A stretch of 64,000 nucleotides of DNA from CAYVQZ01 sp964453435 (GTDB lineage Bacteria; Abyssobacteria; SURF-5), in assembly GCA_964453435.1 (NCBI GenBank), contig CAYVQZ010000006.1, positions 39,494 to 103,493 on the forward strand, in the 5' to 3' direction. Below the pieces are notes generated by a model. It did not search any database and was not told the origin of the DNA. It saw only the letters and a program-made list of their open reading frames with translations. A program made the translations under genes and the position numbers. Shown here in pieces: positions 23,279-32,165 of this stretch. Within the stretch, counting starts at the first letter, position 1; each line of letters begins with the position of its first letter.

Positions 23279-25283
23279 TTATGTTCCTCCTTTGAAGCCA
23301 CTCCGCAGGGTCAACTGGCTGCCCGTCCTCTCTGATCTCGAAGTACAGAAGAGGTCCCTTCAAGGAACCGGTTTCACCCACGAGCGCAATCGGCTGACCC
23401 GCACTCACGCGGTCACCCGTTCCGACGAATATCTCCGAGCAATGCGAATAAACGCTGCTGTATCCGCCTCCATGGTCAAGGATCAGCAATTTCCCATACC
23501 CTCGAAACCAGTCGCAATAAGCGACGAGGCCATCGTGTATCGCGCGAATCTCCGAGCCGGCCGGAGCGGAAATATCTAATCCGACATGTTTTGTGTATGT
23601 CTGAGAGCCGGGGTTTTTTACCCTGCCGAATGGCACCGCCACCTCCCCGCTGGCTGGCCAGGGAAGCAAGCCCTTCATCTCACGGAAGGGAACCGAACCG
23701 GCAACCGGCTGAGCCGTATGTTTCGCATCAATCAGTTCTTGAAGTCGTTGCGCGGACAGCTCGATATCTCTGATGGCAGCCCCATAGACGGTCTTTTTCT
23801 CACGAATACCAGCCAGCAACAGCTCTCGCTGTTTCCTTCGTTCCAGAAGCTGCTCCGCCTGCAGCCGCGCCCCCTCAGCATAGAGAGCATCGAGCTCGAT
23901 GTGTTTTCGCAAGGCTTCTTCGTGGTTCACCAGCTTTTCGCGCAATGATTTCACCCGCGCAAGAGCCTCAGCCTCTTTCTTCGCCAAGAGGGAAACCATT
24001 TCCCGTCGAAGTGTCATCGCGGAATGGGGAACGTCGGAAAGGATAACCTCAATAACGCTGGGCTCCCTCACCGTGCACAGCATCCGAAGCCAGTGCTCCA
24101 GTTCGTTTCTCGACAGCGAATATTCCTGCTCATACTGCGCAAGTTCTTCTCGAGTCCGCTTGAAGGCGGCCCTATTCCCCGCAATCCTGTCATCATTCTG
24201 CTTCATCTGTCTGCTTAGTTCATCTATCTCCTTGTCGATTGCCTCCAATTCGTCTATGGCGTCCCGTTCCTGCTCGCCGATCATAACGACAGCGGCCCTG
24301 GCGTGCTCCAGATCGGAAGTCAGTCTGCGGAGCTCCTGCTGGTATTGCGCAACCTCATCATCCAGCGCGGCCGCTCCCACGGTCTCTGCGGCGGTCGACC
24401 CCACAAGAGCCGCCACGACGACGAAGGCGATTACCTTGCGAAGCGATATCCAGCTTGCGATTAACGCCAGCAGCGGGCCCCCTGCAAACGCCATTACAAA
24501 AAGACGAACCGGTATCCGGATGTTTCCTCCCATTCGGGCCGAAAGCAAAGACATTGTAACCGCCACAAGCGCAATGCCCACCACGGAGCCAACCAATCCC
24601 TGTGCAATGCCCTCAATCATCAAAATCGCCCGAGTCAAACGTTTGGTTGCGCCAAGCATTCTGAGGGTTCGGATTTCGCCCCTCCGTGCCGCCGCCGAGA
24701 GTCCCGCCACATTTATTGTAATCGTTCCGAAAACAAGAATCCAAAACGCGCTTGCGCCAACGGTGAAAGTAACAATATCATGCCGGAAAGCCAAGTATCG
24801 CTCGAGCAGAACATCCTCGAACTTCACCTCGTCGACTCCTTCGGTCGCGGCGATTTTCGAAGCGACTTCCCTGATGTTTTCCAGATTCCTTTTCCCGTCA
24901 TTCAGTCTAACAATAACCGACGGCGGCAGCACCTCGGCGAGGGAAACGTCGCCCAGGTCGAGCGACTCATCTACGCCCGAGAAAAGCTCCTCCAGTGATT
25001 CCTCATCGTCGACGAGTCTCGCCTCACCCACCTCATCCACCGAGCGAATGTCTATGAGAACCTCTTGCAAGCCCGCCTGCGTCAGGTCGCGGGAAAGGAA
25101 AGCAACAAGTTCGACCCGGTTTTCCCAGCGTTCCAGCAGCCAGTTGATATTCGACGCCAATACCGCGAAGGTCCCGATCGCAAAAACCGCGATAGCCACG
25201 CATCCCGTCATAGCCAGGCTCAAGGCGCGCTTCCGCCGGAAGTTTCGGAAGCCTTCCTTCAGAGCAAGCCGCAATTCTTCCAT
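23259..25283 (-). CDS. ftsX: FtsX-EnvC fusion: divisome permease joined to amidase activator
   Basis: 674 residues in one uninterrupted frame. Residues 1-282 are FtsX: TM1 about 21-45, an extracytoplasmic domain about 46-165, TM2 170-197, TM3 222-248, TM4 258-280, with the MacB/FtsX-type RRGEIRTLRMLGATKR loop. Residues 283-303 are a hydrophobic segment shaped like a signal peptide (KVIAFVVVAALVGSTAAETVGA) that would serve as a fifth membrane pass. Residues about 305-520 are long coiled coil, and 538-662 a LytM/M23 domain. In that domain HVGLD is kept, but the usual final HLHFE reads LLYFE, the degenerate form of E. coli EnvC, which activates amidases rather than cutting peptidoglycan. Normally FtsX recruits separate EnvC; here they are one chain. 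It lies 30 bases after ftsE and overlaps ctpA by 20 bases. Confidence 0.9.
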   Translation of the reverse strand: MEELRLALKEGFRNFRRKRALSLAMTGCVAIAVFAIGTFAVLASNINWLLERWENRVELVAFLSRDLTQAGLQEVLIDIRSVDEVGEARLVDDEESLEELFSGVDESLDLGDVSLAEVLPPSVIVRLNDGKRNLENIREVASKIAATEGVDEVKFEDVLLERYLAFRHDIVTFTVGASAFWILVFGTITINVAGLSAAARRGEIRTLRMLGATKRLTRAILMIEGIAQGLVGSVVGIALVAVTMSLLSARMGGNIRIPVRLFVMAFAGGPLLALIASWISLRKVIAFVVVAALVGSTAAETVGAAALDDEVAQYQQELRRLTSDLEHARAAVVMIGEQERDAIDELEAIDKEIDELSRQMKQNDDRIAGNRAAFKRTREELAQYEQEYSLSRNELEHWLRMLCTVREPSVIEVILSDVPHSAMTLRREMVSLLAKKEAEALARVKSLREKLVNHEEALRKHIELDALYAEGARLQAEQLLERRKQRELLLAGIREKKTVYGAAIRDIELSAQRLQELIDAKHTAQPVAGSVPFREMKGLLPWPASGEVAVPFGRVKNPGSQTYTKHVGLDISAPAGSEIRAIHDGLVAYCDWFRGYGKLLILDHGGGYSSVYSHCSEIFVGTGDRVSAGQPIALVGETGSLKGPLLYFEIREDGQPVDPAEWLQRRNINETHPE

Positions 25284-25313
25284 CTCACACGCACTCTGAA
25301 ACGGGGACGAGAA

Positions 25314-25985
25314 TCAGGCGGTCGCGACACTTGCCATACGACCGAGTGAACTCTTATCCAAAATGATTGCTCTTTTACCCATCCGCTTCGTAACCTCGAC
25401 ATGGTGCGTGGCCACGATGACCGTCGAACCGCGCAGGTTCGATTCCCTGAACAACTCGACTGCCTTGTCCACGAACTCGCGATCAAGCCTTTCATATGGT
25501 TCATCAGCAAGCACTATCTTGGAACGCCGCGCGAGCGCCCGGCAAATCTTCACCATTTGTCTTTGGTTTTCGGAAACCTCGTGGGGAAACACTTTCCCCC
25601 GCGAGAGCAATCCGATTTCCCCCAAATACCTGAGCGTTTCTCTCTTTGCGTCGGATGCCCACCAGCCTGCAAGTTCGAGCGAAACCGTGATGTTCTCAGC
25701 GAGAGTATAATGGGGAAGCAAAGGATGGTCTTCGAATATCAGCCCCAGCGAACGCCTGTATATGTCCAGTTGCCTCCGTGAGAGCTCCGAAATGTCCTGT
25801 CCGTCCACCATCACGCGCCCGCCCGCCGGCGATTCCTGCAGCGCCAGTATCCGGAGCAGAGACGTCTTGCCGGAACCGGCTTGCCCGCAAATGAACACGA
25901 ACTCGCCTTTGTCGATGTGAAGATTGAGACCATCGATTATTTCGTGGGAACCATGTCGCAAACAGAGGTCAAGAGTGATAATCAC
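25314..25985 (-). CDS. ftsE: FtsE-like ABC ATPase
   Basis: 223 residues, the FtsE length. Walker A is GQAGSGKTSL, the Q-loop region RSLGLIFEDHPLLPHYTLAENI, Walker B KIVLADEP and the switch histidine is in IVATHH. The ABC signature reads VSENQRQM rather than the usual LSGGEQQ, and the Q-loop has Glu where Gln is normal, so ATP turnover may be slow or unusual. It pairs with the FtsX part of the next gene to transmit divisome signals to the cell-wall amidase activator. The start codon overlaps the stop of the transketolase C-terminal gene (ATGA). Identification as FtsE rests mainly on the neighbour; the ATPase family is certain. Confidence 0.86.
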   Translation of the reverse strand: MIITLDLCLRHGSHEIIDGLNLHIDKGEFVFICGQAGSGKTSLLRILALQESPAGGRVMVDGQDISELSRRQLDIYRRSLGLIFEDHPLLPHYTLAENITVSLELAGWWASDAKRETLRYLGEIGLLSRGKVFPHEVSENQRQMVKICRALARRSKIVLADEPYERLDREFVDKAVELFRESNLRGSTVIVATHHVEVTKRMGKRAIILDKSSLGRMASVATA

Positions 25986-26941
25986 CTCGCGGCTGCCTTT
26001 CTCGAAACCGCCGCGCGGGCCGCCTCCATAATTCTGTCCGGCGTCAGCCCGTACACAGCCATAAGCTCACTGGCTTCGCCCGAACGACCGAATTTATCGT
26101 CTATGCCGACCTTGAGCACAGGCGCCGGAATATTCTCGCAAACGACTTCCGAGACGGCGCTTCCGAGACCGCACATCACGGTATGTTCCTCGGCGGTGAC
26201 GATTGCGCCTGTATCCTGCACGGCCGACAAGATAGCGTCCCGGTCTATCGGCTTGATGGTTGACATGTTCATCACACGCGCGTCGATGCCTTCTCCGGCA
26301 AGCGCCCCGGCGGCGTTCAATGCAGCCTCCAGCATCGAACCAACGGCAATGATCGTGACATCGGCTCCTTCTCGAAGGACGGAGGCTTTCCCTAACGTGA
26401 ATTCATACGTCTCGTCATACAACACGGGTACTCCCGAACGGCCCAATCGGAGATAGGCGGGTCCGGGAGTCTCAGCGAGAACCTCCACCGCCCTTTCCGT
26501 TTCCACGCCGTCGGCCGGGACAACGACCCGCATATTGGGGATCGCCCGCATGATTCCGAGGTCCTCAATCGCCTGATGAGAGGAGCCGTCCGGCCCGACG
26601 GCGATTCCCGCATGTGAAGCCGCAATTTTGACATTCAGGTTGGTATAACAGATCGAGTTCCGGATCTGTTCCCAGGCTCGGCCGGTGGCAAAAATTGCAA
26701 ACGTGCTCGCAAAAACCACCTTTCCCGCGGCAGCGAGTCCCGCCGCCGTGCCCATCATATCGGCCTCGGCTATGCCCATGTCGAAAAACCTGTCGGGAAA
26801 CTTCTGCTTGAACTTAATGGTTTTCGTGGATTTGGCAAGGTCGGCGTCCAGGACGACAATATTTGGGTTCCGTCCGCCCAACCGCACCAGGGTGTTCCCG
26901 TACGCATCTCGTGTCGCGATTTTGTCTCCGGGCTTTAGCAT
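25982..26941 (-). CDS. transketolase, C-terminal subunit
   Basis: 319 residues from ATG 26941, immediately after GATGAGGAG and five bases before the stop of the N-terminal subunit gene. Contains the pyrimidine-binding domain (DADLAKSTKT, RFFDMGIAEADMMGTAAGLA, FASTFAIFATGRAWEQIRN, SHAGIAVGPDGSSHQ) with the catalytic Glu of the GIAE motif, and the C-terminal domain (ADVTIIAVGSMLEAAL). Split transketolases are common in archaea, Thermotoga and many anaerobes. With the upstream half it would transfer two-carbon units in the non-oxidative pentose phosphate pathway; rpiB is farther along the same run. Confidence 0.92.
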   Translation of the reverse strand: MLKPGDKIATRDAYGNTLVRLGGRNPNIVVLDADLAKSTKTIKFKQKFPDRFFDMGIAEADMMGTAAGLAAAGKVVFASTFAIFATGRAWEQIRNSICYTNLNVKIAASHAGIAVGPDGSSHQAIEDLGIMRAIPNMRVVVPADGVETERAVEVLAETPGPAYLRLGRSGVPVLYDETYEFTLGKASVLREGADVTIIAVGSMLEAALNAAGALAGEGIDARVMNMSTIKPIDRDAILSAVQDTGAIVTAEEHTVMCGLGSAVSEVVCENIPAPVLKVGIDDKFGRSGEASELMAVYGLTPDRIMEAARAAVSRKAAAR

Positions 26942-26945
26942 CTCC

Positions 26946-27785
26946 TCATCTCCCGATGCACTCTCCCATCTCTGCCAATGCCCTTTCACACTCCTCCCGT
27001 GTGGGCGCCACTCCGTGGAAATCGACCACGTTCTCCATGAACGAAACACCCTTTCCTTTCACGGTACGCGCGACGATAACCGTTGGCCTGTCGGTTACGG
27101 CCTTTGCTTCTTCCAAAGCTCCAACGATTTCTCCCACATCATGCCCATTGATATCGATTGCATTCCAACCGAAACTTTCCCATTTTGCCGAAATCGAGCC
27201 GAGAGACTTGATTTCATCGACACGGCCATCAATCTGCAATCCGTTGTTGTCCACGATCGCACAGACATTGTCGAGCCGATAATGCGCCGCTGTCATTGCG
27301 GCTTCCCATATCTGTCCCTCCTGGATTTCTCCGTCACCCAACAACGTGTAGACCCTGTAGTGGCGGCCGTCAATCCTGCCCGCAAGCGCCATCCCGTTTG
27401 CTATCGACAAACCCTGGCCGAGCGAGCCGCTGGACATCTCAACCCCCGGAGTCTTTAACATATCGGGGTGTCCCTGCAGCGGACTGTCCAATTTTCGCAA
27501 ATTATCAAGCCAGGAAAGAGGAAAGTAGCCCTTCCGCGCCAAGACGGCATACCACGTCGGCGCACAGTGGCCTTTCGACATGAGAAACCGGTCCCGGTCG
27601 GGCCAATCGGGCCGGGCCGGATCGTGGCGCATCACGTGAAAATATAATGCGACAACAATGTCGGCACACGACAAACTGCCCCCCGGATGACCTGAGCCCG
27701 CCCTGGCAAGCATGCGGACGATGTCACACCGAATTACGCGGGCATGCTCCGCGAGCCGGTCGATAACCACTTGCTCAACAGGCAT
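26946..27785 (-). CDS. transketolase, N-terminal subunit
   Basis: 279 residues. TPP-binding domain features: RAGSGHPGGSLSCADIVVALY, DRDRFLMSKGHCAPTWYAVL, MSSGSLGQGLSIANGMALA and the TPP motif GDGEIQEGQIWEAAMTAAHYRLDN, with Mg ligands in IVDNNGLQIDG. It forms the active transketolase with the C-terminal subunit encoded five bases later. It heads the long leftward housekeeping run and has a plausible promoter at 27831-27859. Confidence 0.93.
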   Translation of the reverse strand: MPVEQVVIDRLAEHARVIRCDIVRMLARAGSGHPGGSLSCADIVVALYFHVMRHDPARPDWPDRDRFLMSKGHCAPTWYAVLARKGYFPLSWLDNLRKLDSPLQGHPDMLKTPGVEMSSGSLGQGLSIANGMALAGRIDGRHYRVYTLLGDGEIQEGQIWEAAMTAAHYRLDNVCAIVDNNGLQIDGRVDEIKSLGSISAKWESFGWNAIDINGHDVGEIVGALEEAKAVTDRPTVIVARTVKGKGVSFMENVVDFHGVAPTREECERALAEMGECIGR

Positions 27786-27830
27786 ATTTCTCGCTCCGTC
27801 TTATCGTAAAAGGATTAGAGAACAGACGTT

Positions 27831-27859
27831 AGTTTATCAGATTGACGAGAGAATGTAAA
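27831..27859 (-). promoter_or_regulatory. promoter of the transketolase-to-pgeF gene run
   Basis: On the minus strand TTTACA (27859-27854) is 17 bases from TAAACT (27836-27831), 45 bases before the transketolase start. It is the only clear promoter candidate in the 100-bp gap, so it may drive up to a dozen genes. Confidence 0.45.
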
Positions 27860-27889
27860 ACCTGTGTTCAACCGTTTTGGGTGGTGGGT

Positions 27890-29260
27890 CTAAACCTTTA
27901 TATGGTATTTCTTTATGCGATACTGAAGCGTCTTATATGTCATCCCTAAAAGCTTCGATGCCCTCAAGATATGACCGCCGGTCCTCGCAAGGGCGTCATG
28001 GATGAGTTTCTTCTCAACATCCTCTATCGATATGCCTTCCTTGGGAAGGCTTACCCCTTCCAACTGCTCTATGTTTGCCGGCGGGGACAGCAGGTTTCGA
28101 GGAAGGTCGGAAACCTCGATTCGGCCCTTCTCCGTCAGCACCAAGAGGCGCTCGAGCGTATTCTCGAGTTCTCGAACATTGCCGGGCCAATGATATGCCA
28201 TAAGCTTATCGACCGCGGCCGGTTCCAAAGGCGGATAATTTCTCTGAAATTTCTCGGACAGTTTCCTCTTGAAATGGTCTATCAGCATCGGAATGTCCTC
28301 GGCGCGCTCCCTCAGGGGGGGAATCTCTATCAGGATAACATTAAGCCGAAAATACAGGTCTTCCCGAAATCGGCCATTGGCCACTTCCTCCTCGAGGTTC
28401 TTATTGGTTGCCGCAATAACTCGAACATCAACCGGAATCAGCGCCGTCCCTCCAACCCGTTCGATCTTCATCTCCTGAAGTACCCGCAAAAGCTTTGCCT
28501 GCAGGTCCATCGACATGTCGCCTATCTCGTCTAAGAAAATCGTTCCACCGTTCGCCAGCTCGAATTTTCCTTTCTTCATCTGTATCGCCCCCGTGAAGGC
28601 GCCCTTCTCGTGACCGAAAAGTTCGCTCTCGATCAGATTTTCGGGAACGGCAGCGCAATTTACCGCTATAAATGGGTTCTTGCTGCGAGGGCCGTTGAAG
28701 TGAATGCTCCGGGCAACCAGCTCCTTGCCCGTGCCGCTCTCTCCCTGTATCAATACGGTGCTGTTCACCGGTATTGAACGCTCAATCAGTCGGAAAGTTT
28801 TCTGCATTTTGGGGCCGGCGCCCACGATGTTTCCCAAAGTGAAGCGGGTCTCCACTAACTCTCGCAATTCCTCGTTCTCTTCCCGAAGAACCTTGTGTTC
28901 GAGGGCCTTGCGCACCGCGAGGAGAAGCACGTCGGTATCGAACGGTTTTGTTATATAATCGTATGCGCCTTCTCGCATGGCGTCGACCGCGCTTTCAATC
29001 GAGCCATAGGCTGTCATAACAATGACTTCGGTCTCGGGAGAGATGCGTTTGACTTCCCGAACCACATCAATCCCGTTTCCGTCTTCCATCTTCAGGTCCG
29101 TGATTACGAGGTCAAGTGTATCCCTCTCGACCTCTTCCGCCGCCTCGGCCAGCCCGGATGCTACGGCAACCTCATATTTCGCACGGATCAGAATGTCGGA
29201 GATAATATCCCTTTGGTTCTGTTCGTCGTCTACCACGAGTATTTTTGCAAGCGCTTTCAT
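27890..29260 (-). CDS. sigma-54-dependent response regulator (NtrC family)
   Basis: 456 residues in three domains: receiver (about 1-120, KILVVDDEQ, phosphoacceptor in LVITDLKMEDGNG, switch Thr in VIVMTAYGS, Lys in ITKPFD), AAA+ activator (about 140-375) with GESGTGKELVARSIH, the sigma-54 loop FGHEKGAFTGA, IFLDEIGDM and RFREDLYFRLNV, and a Fis-type helix-turn-helix at the end (GGHILRASKLLGMTYKTLQYRIKKY). Phosphorylation would let it open sigma-54 promoters. It overlaps the kinase gene by four bases (ATGA), so the two form one system. No convincing -24/-12 sigma-54 promoter was found nearby, so its targets are unknown. Confidence 0.95.
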   Translation of the reverse strand: MKALAKILVVDDEQNQRDIISDILIRAKYEVAVASGLAEAAEEVERDTLDLVITDLKMEDGNGIDVVREVKRISPETEVIVMTAYGSIESAVDAMREGAYDYITKPFDTDVLLLAVRKALEHKVLREENEELRELVETRFTLGNIVGAGPKMQKTFRLIERSIPVNSTVLIQGESGTGKELVARSIHFNGPRSKNPFIAVNCAAVPENLIESELFGHEKGAFTGAIQMKKGKFELANGGTIFLDEIGDMSMDLQAKLLRVLQEMKIERVGGTALIPVDVRVIAATNKNLEEEVANGRFREDLYFRLNVILIEIPPLRERAEDIPMLIDHFKRKLSEKFQRNYPPLEPAAVDKLMAYHWPGNVRELENTLERLLVLTEKGRIEVSDLPRNLLSPPANIEQLEGVSLPKEGISIEDVEKKLIHDALARTGGHILRASKLLGMTYKTLQYRIKKYHIKV

Positions 29261-30666
29261 CGCGGTCTAACCGGAATGGTAATCGTGACGGTGGTCCCCT
29301 TGCCAACGACGCTTTCCACCGCTATCTCGCCACCATGCTTCTCAATGACGGTCTTCGTCAGGGAAAGCCCCAGACCTGTCCCCGAGGTCTTGGTGGAAAA
29401 ATACGGATCGAAAATCCGGTCTATGACATCTTCACTGATTCCCTGGCCCCGGTCAGACACTTTCATGGTCACATGCCCGTCCTGTTCACGCATGCTCACA
29501 TCGATGACTCCTGTCTCCTCCGATGCCTCCATGGCATTGATCAAGATATTGAGTATGGCGCTCTTCAGCAACTGGGGGTCAACGACCGGTTGTTCAACGA
29601 GCCGAGAAATGTTCCTCGTGACGGCGATATTTCTCTTTTGAGCATCTTTTTCAATCAAATGTACCGTTTCCTGAAGGAGCGTGTCGAGCGCGCACGGACG
29701 AAGCGACAACTCGCGCTCTCGCGCCAGCGTAAGGAACTCCTTCACAATTTCATCCAGGCGATTGACCTCTTTCAAAATCACATCGGTATACCGGTGAAAC
29801 GTTGCTTCCTCTAGTTCCTGCTGCGAGAAGAGGTCCTTCAGGTGTGATATGGTTAATTTAATCCCGTTCAGCGGGTTCCCGATCTCGTGGGCGACGCCCG
29901 CCGCCAAGTTGCCGATAGCCGACAGGCGTTGAGCCTGGGCGAGCCGCTGTTCCATTTTCGCCTTGGCTTTCAGAGCCTGCACCATTTCGTTGAACTTCTC
30001 CTCGAGCGCGAGCACCTCGGATGCATTCGGCTGGATATTGATCTCATGCAGGTTGCCTTCGCTTATCTCCTGACAAGTGACAGCCATGGCGCGAAGCGGT
30101 TGCAGTAACTTAAAAATGAAATAACAGAGCGCCACAATTGTGCCGACGAACAGCAGCACCAGAGCTATAAGAACTTTGCTCTGAAGCGCCTTCACGAGGT
30201 GGGTCTGAGGAGCAATCGCAAGTGCGATCCTTACGTAACCCACCGGCTTCGAGGCGACCATAAGAGGGAATGTTTGAAAATATGCGGTTAATTTTTGTTC
30301 GCCGGGTCGATGGACCTCAACGACACGCCTGTCGGGACTTCCGAATTCAAGCAGAGGTATTTGCTCCGACTGAATGCTCGAGACGATATTTTTCTGCGAA
30401 TCATAGAGGATGATTGCATCGACCCCGTGACGGGCCCTCAGGTCGGAAAGGCTGCTCTCGAGAATTTCGTTCGAGGTCTGTTCGACCTCGAGGTTAGTGA
30501 GTTGAACCTGTATTCCTTTCAGGATCTCGGAGCTTTTTTCCTCCATTTCCCTTAGAATACTGTGCTGATACCGGAAAAGAACCCCGAAAATACTGCCGAC
30601 CAGACAAACGGTGAGCACAAAACAACACAAAATAATTTTGAATAGAAGAGATTTATGCCACTTCAT
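29257..30666 (-). CDS. membrane sensor histidine kinase
   Basis: 469 residues. TM1 about 9-31, an extracytoplasmic sensor region of about 130 residues (ALRARHGVDAIILYD and the EVHRPGEQKL stretch, of dCache/PAS-like look), TM2 about 166-190, a HAMP region, coiled linker, HisKA with phosphoacceptor in LAAGVAHEIGNPLNG, then HATPase with NILINAMEA, DRGQGISED and GTGLGLSLTKTVI. It would phosphorylate the sigma-54 regulator that follows. The start codon has no strong ribosome site. The signal sensed is unknown. The 263-bp gap upstream (30667-30929) carries GC-rich inverted segments but no gene that I can support. Confidence 0.93.
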   Translation of the reverse strand: MKWHKSLLFKIILCCFVLTVCLVGSIFGVLFRYQHSILREMEEKSSEILKGIQVQLTNLEVEQTSNEILESSLSDLRARHGVDAIILYDSQKNIVSSIQSEQIPLLEFGSPDRRVVEVHRPGEQKLTAYFQTFPLMVASKPVGYVRIALAIAPQTHLVKALQSKVLIALVLLFVGTIVALCYFIFKLLQPLRAMAVTCQEISEGNLHEINIQPNASEVLALEEKFNEMVQALKAKAKMEQRLAQAQRLSAIGNLAAGVAHEIGNPLNGIKLTISHLKDLFSQQELEEATFHRYTDVILKEVNRLDEIVKEFLTLARERELSLRPCALDTLLQETVHLIEKDAQKRNIAVTRNISRLVEQPVVDPQLLKSAILNILINAMEASEETGVIDVSMREQDGHVTMKVSDRGQGISEDVIDRIFDPYFSTKTSGTGLGLSLTKTVIEKHGGEIAVESVVGKGTTVTITIPVRPR

Positions 30667-30929
30667 GCTGGTTCGTTTTATAGCGGGGACTCCAATTTTT
30701 AGTATACTCCTCCCGCAGTAAAACTGTCAATTGGCAGGCTGCGCCCCCGTGGTGGGCCCGTCTTGGGATTGAATAACCCATCGGCGGCAGCCTGTTTGTA
30801 AGGATATAAATGTTCTGCGGCGGAGAACGCCGGGCGAATCAGCCGCCGAGAGAAGTAAGAAGCGCGGCGCGTGTCCTTCCGGCGCCATGCGCACTGTCTC
30901 AGAGCGGGGGGCGATTCAGCGTATGGAAA

Positions 30930-31328
30930 CTATGGGCGTGCGGCCTGGCGCGTGTTGCCATGTGATTCAATTGCTTTCTTGGCAACCGTCAGAATTTCTT
31001 GCCCTTTGATGGGTTTATGCAAATATTCGAAAGCTCCCAGATTCATCAAATCCATGTATGATTCCACTTCGCCGTAGGCTGTGATGAAAATAACCGGGAC
31101 GGATATTTTCTTCCGTTTGATCTCTTCCATTAGCTCGAGCCCGTTCAGATTCGGCATTCTCAAGTCGGATATAATCAGATCGAAACCCAAGTTCGAGAGG
31201 TGCTGCAATGCTTCCTCTCCGTCTCCGGCAACAGTGACATCGTAGCCCGATTTCTCGAACATTCTCTGCATTGCTTTTCGAAATTCCGGCTCGTCGTCAA
31301 CGAGGAGTATTGAGTGCCTGTCATTCAT
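30930..31328 (-). CDS. stand-alone response-regulator receiver protein
   Basis: 132 residues, receiver domain only: ILLVDDEPEF (acidic pair), phosphoacceptor Asp in LIISDLRMPNLNG, Thr in IFITAYGE, and Lys in YLHKPIKG. Start set at ATG 31328, nine bases after AAGGAG; the ATG two codons earlier is too close to it. With no output domain it must act by protein contact, by phosphotransfer, or as a phosphate sink. It lies between the FHA-protein gene (189 bp upstream) and the kinase/NtrC pair (downstream), all leftward, so it may connect them. A YesN/CheY-like role cannot be decided from sequence. Confidence 0.9.
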   Translation of the reverse strand: MNDRHSILLVDDEPEFRKAMQRMFEKSGYDVTVAGDGEEALQHLSNLGFDLIISDLRMPNLNGLELMEEIKRKKISVPVIFITAYGEVESYMDLMNLGAFEYLHKPIKGQEILTVAKKAIESHGNTRQAARP

Positions 31329-31516
31329 CCACATCAGCTCCTTACCAACTCTATTATATCTCGACGTTCCCCGACTCGCAACCCCGAATCAAGCATTACC
31401 GCTCATAGACTTTCGTTTCGGTCAGCCATGGGAACCGTGCGGGGAACGCGACCTCGTTTGTCTCCCTGCAACCTATCGCATGGATTTTTTGCCCCGAGGG
31501 GTCGCAATAACCTTTC

Positions 31517-31822
31517 CTATATCTCAAAACGCAATGCGATTGCCTTTCCGAGTTCGATCATGTCCCCATGGCTCAATTTTGTTTCCGTTTCAACACGTTT
31601 TCCGTTTACAAATGTTCCGTTGGTGCTTCCCAAATCGGAGATAAAGTATTCACTCCCACGCCTCACAATTTGCGAGTGCGAGCGAGAAACCCCTTCAGCG
31701 CTGATTTGAAAATCGCTGGCCGCAGCGCGGCCGACTGTAACCGAAGCGGAAGTAATACAGTGAACTTCCGGGCTCAGTCCCTTTTTCACAATGAGTTTTG
31801 CAATTTCCACGCTGCGCTCCAC
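31517..31822 (-). CDS. FHA-domain protein
   Basis: About 101 residues from GTG 31822 (a GTG at 31810 is also possible). It is essentially one forkhead-associated domain: VTVGRAAASDFQIS, GVSRSHSQIVRRGSEYFI, DLGSTNGTFVNGKRV and LSHGDMIELGKAIALRFEI contain the conserved Gly-Arg, Ser-x-x-His and Asn-Gly residues that bind phosphothreonine peptides. It starts 21 bases after the MoaD-like gene, so it is co-transcribed with the aldehyde oxidoreductase. A Ser/Thr kinase partner is not in the window. A phosphopeptide reader in an oxidoreductase operon is unusual. Confidence 0.85.
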   Translation of the reverse strand: MERSVEIAKLIVKKGLSPEVHCITSASVTVGRAAASDFQISAEGVSRSHSQIVRRGSEYFISDLGSTNGTFVNGKRVETETKLSHGDMIELGKAIALRFEI

Positions 31823-31843
31823 ACACCCGATTTTCCCGCGGCA

Positions 31844-32119
31844 TCAGCCTCCCGCAATCGCCGCCAGCACCGAAATATCGTCGCCGTCGGTCAGATTTTC
31901 GTCCAAACTCTCGGGACAGTCGAGGCGTTCTCCGTTCAACAGAATTGTCACATTCCCTCGCGATGCGAGCCGCGCGAAAGACATCCGCCTCAGGGCCTTT
32001 CTTCTGTCCAGACGCGCAAAAATTTTCCGCGGCGTATCATGGGCTTCATACGGTTCGTCGAAAACCTCATTCAGCGGGCGTCCGCCGAAAACACCCGCCA
32101 CTCGTATTCGAATAGACAT
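31844..32119 (-). CDS. MoaD/ThiS-like small protein
   Basis: 91 residues with a ubiquitin-like beta-grasp pattern and the terminal Gly-Gly (VLAAIAGG) that is thiocarboxylated or adenylated in MoaD and ThiS. The N-terminal RIRVAGVFGGRPL and the NVTILLNGERL strand fit MoaD-like proteins that accompany tungsten aldehyde oxidoreductases. It lies 46 bases after the oxidoreductase gene, so the likely role is sulfur delivery for the pterin cofactor of that enzyme. ThiS-type function in thiamine synthesis is less likely given the context. Confidence 0.8.
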   Translation of the reverse strand: MSIRIRVAGVFGGRPLNEVFDEPYEAHDTPRKIFARLDRRKALRRMSFARLASRGNVTILLNGERLDCPESLDENLTDGDDISVLAAIAGG

Positions 32120-32165
32120 GATATTTTCAAATCTTGCCGAAAACCGTTCTTACGTCGGCAACGGG

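Noticed and set aside
23590..24380. EnvC-like region as a separate gene starting inside the FtsX-EnvC frame
   Set aside because: No ATG or ribosome site near the junction (24437-24378); a GTG inside the hydrophobic stretch would truncate the signal sequence.
25396..25460. GGTTCGATTCCC-like segment that could suggest a tRNA T-arm
   Set aside because: It falls inside the FtsE coding sequence; the other tRNA arms and acceptor stem cannot be formed around it.
30690..30780. TTGGCA-like -24 element suggesting a sigma-54 promoter
   Set aside because: The required GC doublet at -12 is not at the right distance, and the orientation would not serve the kinase operon.
30780..30900. CGGCGG/CCGCCG inverted segments upstream of the kinase gene
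   Set aside because: Short GC-rich complementarity expected by chance in GC-rich DNA; no T-tract and no repeat copies elsewhere seen.
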